40,204 nucleotides of DNA from Fibrobacter sp. UWT2 (lineage in GTDB: Bacteria; Fibrobacterota; Fibrobacteria; Fibrobacterales; Fibrobacteraceae): contig NZ_FRBF01000023.1 of assembly GCF_900142545.1 (NCBI RefSeq), positions 1 through 40,204 on the forward strand, given 5' to 3'. The notes beneath the pieces were generated by a model. The model saw only the letters and a list, made by a program, of their open reading frames with translations, made no database searches and was not told the origin of the DNA. Made by a program: the position numbers and the translations under genes. Below, one piece after another: positions 34,701 to 40,204 of this stretch. How positions within the stretch are numbered: position 1 is the first letter of the stretch; each line of letters starts with the position of its first letter.

Positions 34701-37700
34701 AGGGGCAATGACACCATCTACGGCGAAGACGGCAACGACCTGCTCTTCGGCGATGGTGGTGCTACGGCTGGTGCGGCAGATGAGATATATGGCGGTATCG
34801 GCAATGACATTATCGACGGCGATGGCGGTAACGACACTATCAAGGGCGGTATAGACAACGATATAATCTACGGTGGTGCTGGCGATGACACCATTGATGG
34901 CGGCGCTGGCAATGATAGCCTGTATGGTGACGAAGGCGTAGAAGCGTATGATATTACGGATGCCCGAGAACTCACCAGAGATTCTGACGATGATGACAAG
35001 GAACAGGACAAGCTTGTCTTTGGCGACAATCTCGGTCTTCATGGCAAAATCTTCGCTAACGCACAGAGCAACAATAATGAGTCGGGCAATGACATCATCT
35101 TGACTGGACCGGGCATGGACTTTGTGGATGGCCAGGACGGTAGCGACACGATTACCGTTAAATTGATGGGCGATAGTACCACGAACTATGCGAATGTCAC
35201 GGATACGGGAAAAAGCGGTTCTGATGTCCTCTTTGTCGAAGGAACAGAAAGTGTTGACACCCTGCTTCTTCGTAGGAACAGCGACGCGGAAGGCAATCCG
35301 GGAGATCTCGGCCTCGTTGCCTTGCTCCCGATGACTGTCGACGATTTGTCGAACTCTGAGGGCGAATCTACGGGCGCTAGCGAAACTGTCCAGAACAACT
35401 TGAACTCTAATATCGAAAGAGTGAACTACACTCAGGGGATTGATGTTCTGAATGTCAACGGAAATGGTGGCGACGATCGGTTCTATATTGATGGCACGGC
35501 CGAGATGACGAATGTTAACGGTGGTGCCGGTAACGATTCGTTCCAGATTGGGCAGCTGTATAACTCCGAGCGTACAGATGATGCTGCCTCGGCTAGGGTC
35601 CAGCCTGTCGATGCCTTCCATACCGAGAAGACTAACGAAGAATCGTATTTGAGTGATGGCGTTTCGAGTGATACCACTTTGAATGTGGAAGGCGGGTCCG
35701 GTGTAGATACATTTGCCGCATTGAACAACGCTGGCACATTGAATATGACCGCCGGAAAGGGCGACGACATCTTCAGTGTCTACACATTCCTTAAGGAAAA
35801 CGGCGAAAACTTCGACCGAGGTGCTGTCCTTCTGGATGGTGACAAGGGCTTTGATACGCTCAATGTCCGTGGGACCGATGCTGACGATGTGCTTGTTGTG
35901 ACCAAGGAAGGTTTGCTGAGCGACATGGTGGCCATCAAGGCTGCGGGCGTTGAAAGCACTCAATTCGATGCTGCCGCTGGTGATGATATGTTCTATGTCG
36001 TGGGCAGCAAGTCGACCGATGTTACTGAACTTAGTGGTGGCAAGGGCAACGATACCTTTAGCATGGGCGGTCTCGATACGGAGTATAATCTTCGTAGCGC
36101 AAATACCGATGGCCAGAGCGTTGATGTCAAATACGAAATTGTTGCAGATGCAAATGCGACCACGGGCGATTGCGTGATGACTGAAAACTTTACGGTTGTC
36201 GATAGCGATAGCCAGCCGGCAGTATTTGTCGTTGCTAAGGAGAACGGTGATGCCGAAGCGCCTTACCGCATCCAGGCATCCGCAGAGGTTGTTCTTGGTA
36301 ACGAAAACGTTGATGCCACATTCTTTATTGGTTGTGCTGGTCTTGCGGAAGGACAGTCTATCGATGTTACCATTAGTGCCCCGATGCTTTCCAATGCCGA
36401 CTTTAACCGTGGTGATCGCGGATTCCTTATTGGGACCTATGATGAAGAATCGAACGCGATTGTTTACGCAACTACAAGAATTGTCCATTTTACGGCCAAT
36501 ACTGTTGGCAATCCTATCGAGGTGCATGTAAAGGCTTGTGAAGACACCTTGATTGAGGAAGGAACATGTAAGGCTATTGCTATTTCTAGTAAGCTGAATT
36601 CGGGCGTTGTCTTGTCGAAGTCGGTGACTTCTGTGGGACTTGTCTTTGCGGGTGAAGCGAGGGAAAGTGCTGTAAGCGATTTTGCTGCTAGACCGTTGGT
36701 TGCTACGCAGGAATTTACGGTTGGTGTAAGCTCGGAATTCAAGTTGAATATGATTCCGGTGCCTAAAAAGGCCGATGGATCGCAGGGTGATGTAGAAGAG
36801 GAAGAGGTTGTTGAAACTGCTGATGTTGAGCGTGAGTTCACCTTCTATGTCAATGGTGAAAAACAAGATTGGGTGATTGACACTCATTATACACTTGTTG
36901 ACAATGTCGTTAAGGTAAATGATTCGGTTTTTGATACGCTTTCAGAAGGTGACAAGCTGGTTGTGAGTGTCCGTTCTAATGAAATGCGTGTCGACGATAC
37001 CAGGGTGGCACTTGCATACGAAGATGTGCTTGTAAGCAGTGTTCTCGTGGACGGTGCCGAAATCTTGCCCACGGCAACGAGCGGCCGATACTACGAGTTG
37101 AACGGCAATATCATAACCTTCTACGATGCTTTGACTAAGCGCCCGACAACAATTCATGGCGTCGTCAGAGTAGAGGCTGAAATTCCAGAAGAGTATGATT
37201 GGGAAACCTTCGGTCAGGGTGATGTTGCTGCTGTTGAAAATCAGAATGAAAGCCTCTTGACGATTGAAGCTCATGCTTCTGTGCTTGCAGAATCGGGTGC
37301 AAGTAGCTTCACGAGCGTTTCTTACGATGTGACATATAACAAGCCGATTGCCGAAGGTGAAACGGTTTATGTGAAGATTACTCCGGCTAAGCTCCTTGCA
37401 AATTCTGGTGCAGAAGAAGATAGCCAGCGTTTGTCTATCGCTTGCGATGACTTTACCACGCAAGAAGATGGGTCGATTGTTGTCAGCTTCAATAGTTCGA
37501 CTCTCACGCGATCGCTTACGATCACGACGGTTTCTGATGGTGAACAAGACGAATATGGCTTGACGAAGGCCCAGAAGCAAAGCAAAGTGATTAATGAAAT
37601 TGACGGACCCGTTTATGCATACGGGTTCGGCAAGAGTATTGACTTGAATGCGGGTGACCCTGCCATGCTGAAATACAAGCATGTCATCGAGACTAAGGAT

Positions 37701-40204
37701 GGCGTTAGGCAGGCGTCAAACTTCAATGAACTGAACAACTTTGCAGAAGACAAGCTTTATAGCCTTTCTGTGGGTGATGATGGACATCTGTTCATTGACT
37801 TGACTTCGATTAGCGATGAGCAAAAAGCCGCTTTTGGGGCAATCGGCGTCGAATGGGATGCTGAAATGTCGCAGGAAGCCTTCTTGGCGCAGTTTGAAGG
37901 TAAAACATTCAAGTGGGTTGTTACGACGACAAAGGATGTCGGAACAGCTGCTGAAGATGTTACAGAAAAAGAAACAAGCGTCGCGGCTGAATGGTCTAGA
38001 ATTAAGGAAGCAAGGTCATTCGTAAATGGCGTGCTTGAACTTGTTTTGGACGAAGCGGTCGTTCTGCCTTCAGTTGGGGAAAAGTTTGCCCTGATTTCTG
38101 GCAATCGGGATTCCCTGTTTGTTGACGAGATGGCGTCTGTGGACCGCTTGTTTGTAAATAACCAGCAGGATAGTGTTGATGCCCGTGCATCGCTTACTGG
38201 GTTTGTGAATAACAATAGGAATGAAGCCGAAAAGAATGTTGATGCCTATGACTCGCATGCGGTTCGCTTTACCCATACGGAACTTGAAGCGTTCCCCGAA
38301 AAGCAGCTTGCAGCAAATGATGATCCTCTGATGATGCAGAGTGGCATCACTGCGGCGCAGATGGAATACGCCGAGTACAATCTGGGCAAAGGCAAGGATA
38401 CTGTTGATATTAACAAGACGCTCTACCGAGAAGATGCTTACAGGACATACACGGTAGTGAATACGGGTAATGTTGCAGAAGATTCGACTGCCGGGTTTGG
38501 GGCTCATCTTGGTGATGCGGGAATCGCCGCTGAAAATGCCGCTAACGGTGCTTCGTTCAATGATGGCGTTTACCATTACGGCTTGACGCCTATTGCAAAC
38601 AATGGTGTTAATGTTGTTCGCGAAGAATCTGACACCAAAGTTTACTATGTCGAAGCGATAATCAAGAAGCAAGATGTTCCCCCTGCTGAAGCCGATAATT
38701 TTGTTACCCAGCGTCGCGAGGTAAAGGGCTCGTTCTCGAACCAATATGGTTTCGATATCGAATATGATTTTATCCTTGCCGAAGGTGAATATATAGACGG
38801 TTTCCGTTTCTATCAGGCGGAGTTCGATGACGATATCAAGGTGAATAGCTACCAGGCGGACCATACAGGAAGCTTGATTTGTTCCGGGACAATTTCTTCA
38901 CAGCAGCCTGAGCTGAACCAGGGTGCTGTTACATACAGCTATATAATAGATTCGGATGATTCGAGTTTGTTCGTGTCTCGGATGGAAGCATTTGATTTGC
39001 TCAAGGCTACAGCCGACAACATCCACAAGGATGCGCCGAACGGCTACGAGTTCACCATGTTCGTGGATGCCACGCTGAGCGACGGCAGCGTTCAGCGCCG
39101 TGCCGTTTCTGAACTGACCAGTAGATTGTTCTCGATTTCACGGGACTTTACCTTGACAGCGGGAATTTCGATTGTATCGCTCAAGTTCGCCTATGGCTAC
39201 GAGGGCGACGGCCAGCTGGTCATCAACGCGCAGTCGGGCCACGACAGGATTGACGCTTCGAGTACGGATGTGACCCGCAACGATATGGTCGCATTTGGCG
39301 GTCTCGGTGATGACCACATTAGCATGAACAAGGGCGGTATAGCTTTCGGCGATCGTGGCCAGGTACTTTACGATAATGGCCAGGTGAACGGTGTGGATAT
39401 CGGCGATACGGTGCTCGGCTCCACGGTTGTCAACATTGATACTGAAAATCCCGCGTTCATTGACGACTATACTACTGGAATCGGCAAGACTCCGGGACGC
39501 ACGGCCGACGAGAAGGGAAACCCCGTACACCGTCTGCAGACGGACGGCGTGAACCGCGATGCCTACAGGATTCAGTCGGTAGATGCCGAAAATGGTGGCT
39601 CCGACATGATTAAGGTCGGTGGCACGAATAGTGTCGTTGTCGGCGGTGCTGAGAATGATGTAATAGTTATCGGTGGCGACAAGAACGTTGCCCTGGGCGA
39701 CAATGGCCGCGTGAAATACAATAACGCCGGGAATGACGAAGCCGTTTACGGCGACAAGCTTGGCCTCGGCATGCATATTGTCGAAACGACCAACGACAGT
39801 ATTGGCGGGGTAGATAACATCGTTATTGCGGGCGACAAGAATGTTGCCATGGGTGGTGCCGAGGGTGATTCTATCCGCATCACGGGGGCAGACAATGTGG
39901 CTATCGGTGACGGCGGCCGCTATACAATCGAGGAAACTCGACTGTATGCCGAAAGCAAGAGCGAACAGCATGGTGGTCAGGACTTTATCAGCACGGGTGA
40001 CGGCAAGAATGCCGTCATCGGTGGAACCGACAATGACGTAATCCGCACGGGTGCGGGTAACGATGCCATTGTTGGCGATGGTGGCAAGGTCATTATGGAC
40101 ACCGACCGCAATGCGCTGATGGTCTCCAACGAGGGTTACAATGTTGGAACCGACCTGGGAACGGCCGGTGTCGATGACATTGATGCGGGCAACGGTGACA
40201 ATGT
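25782..40204 (+). CDS. Giant LEPR-XLL / RTX calcium-binding protein, type I secretion substrate (partial, over 4800 aa)
   Basis: ATG 25782 follows GGAG, and the frame stays open to the window edge (4807 codons and 2 bases); I checked the frame at several points along its length and saw no stop in reading. The N-terminus has Y15-KIESLEPRLMMDAA, the LEPR-XLL motif of very large exported proteins. Two perfect EF-hand loops are visible: D197ADGNGLVDSVE and D2490PNKDGKVRLNE. Residues about 30-2600 are beta-rich repeats with helices. RTX nonapeptides (GGxGxDxx) fill about 2649-3055. Beta-sandwich-like segments follow, then a second RTX-like block after about 4470 with recurring GDNG/GDGG phrases. 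Type I export through the HlyD adaptor at 18189-19640 and calcium-driven folding outside are inferred from these motifs. The C-terminal secretion signal lies beyond the window. Long minus-strand frames over it are shadows. Confidence 0.85.
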   Translation, partial: MSKKINKKKIAPNNYKIESLEPRLMMDAAIDYAQFVDNYDQVDSIVETQLNSLQSPDLSDLGIEGRIQSIKDSLGDLGSDAETALGSLYAQLTSRLQLMAEDQGVLKDDQNNIVSVDAQTLKNTLNQLFIENSDQLASLNIGYEATQNGFKLTYSPEAELIALPQEGLSSGGYISGVGSNNNLGASAKLDIVFDLSDADGNGLVDSVEPASVVVRDVKAIIENVGGTAKFMNLSVSEESDSDTDLLLKYSDNASGTSSAVHLEFSVDASSNDNFPFAFLGNIGVDKEETGAISVSVPEMQLKNDPQFEIFSLEKALNTISSSFSTIPFIRDFEFGPEENKKKIVEYVENLQEYWADVALAINGAIKNVENTSNYSLDLNNVKSFFDIILPNAQTVLSSVLGNLKLEDANGQEINFLESVTTSLNAVNLSTTTPTSLYLTLSPKIENIAGSLNFGLLELSGLDVDCTMSVKLDVRVDANDNTLIFDGFSLDKFNLTVSKEGIEDPLSLGLFSATVVNGNFKLEVKYDSNNERGLEADPTFTVESLILKSGAVEVAKLPQKENDVYRFGYDSLTENWVVPDEIKAFASLSGETLSHQVVAYLQSMQTALRKQLEDNVKMDFLGGSVGEVVNVIDRIDKVVFGSDENAKDGLLKVVEGSKYIANFSSVEEFVLVFNEAWERVFGESNACSLFLLGDNSPNPISMLVSRNLATKELETSLPDGKPENFEFENFRLVFNLLFTESKDFDLNLAKSFGEGFANVVTYGNVSAGCSAGISFSLDVNFEYQTINDGNGDEDATTLEDIFGANYVANNETCYESIVFDSLSFNPTRTDVKLDDVPMPTFAFTFKVDDNLVLVNSDDIKTSPFKYVDKVDGKENEFVSLTATSLPMIEYNENIKKLIITSDNKFDIESSGNADAFSELKLVNTVQQTCFAASFGADSTLTLALCGVGNVTNVEINLNKNKILDFALDLKNKGMSDTDDWEKCLDKYLSLQKSKEDQFGLNGVLSTGSLEAGRSIKNTYGLYVVDINESTGEILFGCDPSLIKGYKTKRDGNEIKIDSDYYTLELNSGFKYMRMSGVLNASGAIGNVAIEVSIPSLPDGISIEVDSKNCLTLENLADKIYETIKNTDVDSIKKLSNFVKSVVVINDKIVFSVADGVSISSSKLGISNASQGDSSDFKVIYTGGPDPSVDFETLCSGLTKTTSVVDVVEAINNIINPKAEGSTERDFTKPTLYWNDADGNAMDHLEFRSQCEFSLVNVGASKVLEMLGFTAMKSSCCGENDYRIVGRTLLGIDWSKLINFADGANVSFTANLTFEIGKDVKVGATAPSLSLDQKTRTIVLISPVGENDFVEGGFIKNGDEYFRIVKLNRNSDEKIVGVVVSAESVRTEDSITTVATWAANANLKYVAAVDATFAFVDANLVASGSVSANMTFMAEKSATPKMDNDSFLSNWDFTATCDATSDQFVIGGVVKALGKTVYLGDNTITLVSENNGLPTIETNFGELTSAITSEFANLTNFSVQNVYALLDGLVGRLTEIAKNSNVKIPVINKSVGDLVNVANDIRDIVSKLRNDNITSLQGLSDRLNKYLTDFKLMVPQNLPQELEQSVAQTARAFDIKVVGTDIVFDINISKAFSAVHQFNFGGTTGGISGNANLKVTGDFWFNVSAKMTTGDSFDFILEDSVKFGANVNIVGEKLSFNLGIDGGTSNIEGFDALLKNLITVGSDKANSFVVGKAALVGEFGRQNISLTKWELPDDEEDAIPLIPSFVVPMSIFGNLPISVCGYELGNIKFGKWINAEGTGNVICADDINSLSSYLSDVDEFVNAWLSNHNVEPTGSVNVVAKTNQEGSVLGLPEVTLLLKEQQKVDIDSGTLVVDVSGVYERIAALVDGNLDWFDKIKLAVTGLNNLLDSLESSINGGMMSDIKDVPVVGNALSGGVDFLSKLKQQILEPFSNFVYESTGMTAEMVAQKLNDLFGSYAQLSSDSTLLTKLSTENEWHKEGNGVYYKQGSDFAEWFFTLGGTYSFGSDIGLDLGFPGLGLETNAGVDLSLEWKLNFGMKVSKDGGFQFIFYDENDVSVEVKAGMNGKVLGKMAGLGVELDLDSLNKSSNASQYEKGVNLKFGLDIDHESLGNDLVNVNLSDILGQLPTFTPSATVNMVVGLKVGIVSDIKGDAPKFPNIDGQFEFVWSKDEGIEVLGFKDFQLDMGSFIGGVLGPIVSKIQKVVEPLKPLIDFLTTPFPVLDDLGIIITPLSLAKQYCKGEFSDGMVYAIKDLIALSEKVAAFGDKKELKINLGGMTLIGGMGGKDAAEAFLNGNTSISDFSKVLEDASNGYLPTLDNVRSDAFSALSGNGLQVGDGSWKFIWDEPKDIFKLLLGQDIDLVHYNMPKLSFDFDWDTFIRIWAPLGVRLGVSFNASIDLAFGYDTLGIRQWVGSDYKDFSRLLNGFYVDDLDDAGNDKSELSFYGGLKASAELNAGVSAGVGGGVGINVGFNLFDPNKDGKVRLNEIERIFKEEGLFGMFDVEGKITAKLYAYLDLLFYTKKWNITDDITLFEFNYEHTVKPIMISKSGDDVVANIGSNSSSRMSTDDVNNSLDDGDETLNVSITGGNTISDGKDHSETIDGTKGKFIVNAENGNDKVIISSIDDADFDIVINGGDGDDYIDLSGLTMKDGHVVYINGGAGADTIIGAQGLNIIFGDTGVIRVDEETDEQGKKVHRFVAEAKVDANKAGGDIILGGSDRDIIFGGAGDDQIDGGKGDDYIIGDGGTWSVAIDEEFVSAISDDEKNNMTPEEYALRVLHNARTENDLLTDTALVAHTEISLSDGGDTLIGGEGNDEIHGGGGDDHIDGGAGNDLIHGGKGHDRILGGSGNDTIHGGEGMDIVFGDRVANSMDVAAPFAVDGANKTAAFSQEFIEAQFKDGNIVVSPNEFKIKLVDEDGNQLTPFVSELENKYQKNSNGEPDNNLIDNSLIQYSFDELSSRGNDTIYGEDGNDLLFGDGGATAGAADEIYGGIGNDIIDGDGGNDTIKGGIDNDIIYGGAGDDTIDGGAGNDSLYGDEGVEAYDITDARELTRDSDDDDKEQDKLVFGDNLGLHGKIFANAQSNNNESGNDIILTGPGMDFVDGQDGSDTITVKLMGDSTTNYANVTDTGKSGSDVLFVEGTESVDTLLLRRNSDAEGNPGDLGLVALLPMTVDDLSNSEGESTGASETVQNNLNSNIERVNYTQGIDVLNVNGNGGDDRFYIDGTAEMTNVNGGAGNDSFQIGQLYNSERTDDAASARVQPVDAFHTEKTNEESYLSDGVSSDTTLNVEGGSGVDTFAALNNAGTLNMTAGKGDDIFSVYTFLKENGENFDRGAVLLDGDKGFDTLNVRGTDADDVLVVTKEGLLSDMVAIKAAGVESTQFDAAAGDDMFYVVGSKSTDVTELSGGKGNDTFSMGGLDTEYNLRSANTDGQSVDVKYEIVADANATTGDCVMTENFTVVDSDSQPAVFVVAKENGDAEAPYRIQASAEVVLGNENVDATFFIGCAGLAEGQSIDVTISAPMLSNADFNRGDRGFLIGTYDEESNAIVYATTRIVHFTANTVGNPIEVHVKACEDTLIEEGTCKAIAISSKLNSGVVLSKSVTSVGLVFAGEARESAVSDFAARPLVATQEFTVGVSSEFKLNMIPVPKKADGSQGDVEEEEVVETADVEREFTFYVNGEKQDWVIDTHYTLVDNVVKVNDSVFDTLSEGDKLVVSVRSNEMRVDDTRVALAYEDVLVSSVLVDGAEILPTATSGRYYELNGNIITFYDALTKRPTTIHGVVRVEAEIPEEYDWETFGQGDVAAVENQNESLLTIEAHASVLAESGASSFTSVSYDVTYNKPIAEGETVYVKITPAKLLANSGAEEDSQRLSIACDDFTTQEDGSIVVSFNSSTLTRSLTITTVSDGEQDEYGLTKAQKQSKVINEIDGPVYAYGFGKSIDLNAGDPAMLKYKHVIETKDGVRQASNFNELNNFAEDKLYSLSVGDDGHLFIDLTSISDEQKAAFGAIGVEWDAEMSQEAFLAQFEGKTFKWVVTTTKDVGTAAEDVTEKETSVAAEWSRIKEARSFVNGVLELVLDEAVVLPSVGEKFALISGNRDSLFVDEMASVDRLFVNNQQDSVDARASLTGFVNNNRNEAEKNVDAYDSHAVRFTHTELEAFPEKQLAANDDPLMMQSGITAAQMEYAEYNLGKGKDTVDINKTLYREDAYRTYTVVNTGNVAEDSTAGFGAHLGDAGIAAENAANGASFNDGVYHYGLTPIANNGVNVVREESDTKVYYVEAIIKKQDVPPAEADNFVTQRREVKGSFSNQYGFDIEYDFILAEGEYIDGFRFYQAEFDDDIKVNSYQADHTGSLICSGTISSQQPELNQGAVTYSYIIDSDDSSLFVSRMEAFDLLKATADNIHKDAPNGYEFTMFVDATLSDGSVQRRAVSELTSRLFSISRDFTLTAGISIVSLKFAYGYEGDGQLVINAQSGHDRIDASSTDVTRNDMVAFGGLGDDHISMNKGGIAFGDRGQVLYDNGQVNGVDIGDTVLGSTVVNIDTENPAFIDDYTTGIGKTPGRTADEKGNPVHRLQTDGVNRDAYRIQSVDAENGGSDMIKVGGTNSVVVGGAENDVIVIGGDKNVALGDNGRVKYNNAGNDEAVYGDKLGLGMHIVETTNDSIGGVDNIVIAGDKNVAMGGAEGDSIRITGADNVAIGDGGRYTIEETRLYAESKSEQHGGQDFISTGDGKNAVIGGTDNDVIRTGAGNDAIVGDGGKVIMDTDRNALMVSNEGYNVGTDLGTAGVDDIDAGNGDN
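33723..34945 (+). repeat. Coding array of RTX (hemolysin-type) calcium-binding repeats
   Basis: Inside the giant protein, residues about 2648-3055. Dense tandem nonapeptides such as GGAGDDQID, GGKGDDYII, GGEGNDEIH, GGAGNDLIH, GGSGNDTIH and GGAGDDTID are broken by two longer insertions of about 55-90 residues (near 34063-34235 and 34430-34700). The pattern GGxGxDx(L/I)x binds calcium and forms parallel beta-rolls in type I secreted proteins. Confidence 0.9.
39580..40204 (+). repeat. Second, irregular RTX-like repeat block at the window edge
   Basis: Residues about 4600-4807 of the giant protein. The repeat is longer and looser than the first block: GG..D.I.vGG.NsvvvGG..nDvI..GGdKNVALGDNGRV, then similar GDKNVAMGG... 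DNVAIGDGGRY and GKNAVIGG... NDAIVGDGGKV. Units of about 55-70 residues end with GDnG and a basic or aromatic turn. It continues past the window. Confidence 0.7.

Noticed and set aside
34698-36887. A 729-codon open frame on the minus strand, and many other minus-strand frames from 25.9 to 40 kb
   Set aside because: They are antisense to the giant LEPR/RTX gene, whose plus-strand frame has recognisable motifs throughout. Repetitive codon use opens the opposite strand.

Overview
The window looks like Fibrobacter (phylum Fibrobacterota) or a close relative. The best evidence is the lipoprotein at 24603-25751. It has a long serine-rich linker and a C-terminal domain with the hallmarks of the FISUMP family (Fibrobacter succinogenes major paralogous domain): an AENL motif, a CYN...NC..YGGLYQW block, GICPKGW, and a final GFSVRCVK. 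No rRNA, tRNA, transposase, integrase or CRISPR array was seen. Most of the window is accessory DNA.

Layout. (1) 1-2097: a cassette of small overlapping genes. It holds DUF3791-type proteins, a gutted DUF3990 gene and DUF7723/DUF7724-like proteins (family names assigned from memory of their motifs), followed by an array of imperfect palindromes. (2) 2098-3480: a lone trypsin-like serine protease between strong hairpins and terminators. (3) 3687-16541: three genes read as one unit. Two giant Sec-exported proteins of 2431 and 1623 aa together look like an RHS/Tc-type shell split over two polypeptides. The second ends in a variable tip carrying HEGLH, a putative zinc metallopeptidase toxin. A lipoprotein gene overlapping it by 4 bp is the candidate immunity gene. 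(4) 16486-18154: a second, almost identical copy of the DUF3791 block with part of DUF3990, then a longer palindrome array. (5) 18189-19640: a GC-rich GAF-HlyD type I secretion adaptor. (6) 19677-24146: a three-gene minus-strand operon of DUF3696-type AAA ATPase, TOPRIM-like protein and DUF262 protein, a likely anti-phage module. (7) 24471-40204: a 38-aa ORF with a degenerate LEPR motif, the FISUMP lipoprotein, and a giant calcium-binding LEPR-XLL/RTX protein of at least 4807 codons that runs off the window.

How the parts may work together. The adaptor at 18-19.6 kb and the LEPR/RTX giant at 25.8 kb onward are natural partners: a type I secretion membrane fusion protein and a type I substrate. 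The defence operon sits between them. The split RHS pair is probably exported through Sec and then displayed or released, with the lipoprotein protecting the producer. The duplicated DUF3791 block and palindrome array stand in direct orientation on both sides of the RHS module. With the DUF3990 fragments, they show that the region has been rearranged repeatedly, which suits a hotspot for conflict genes.

Limits. All family names come from reading motifs, not from searches. The split-RHS, immunity and defence interpretations are inferences.
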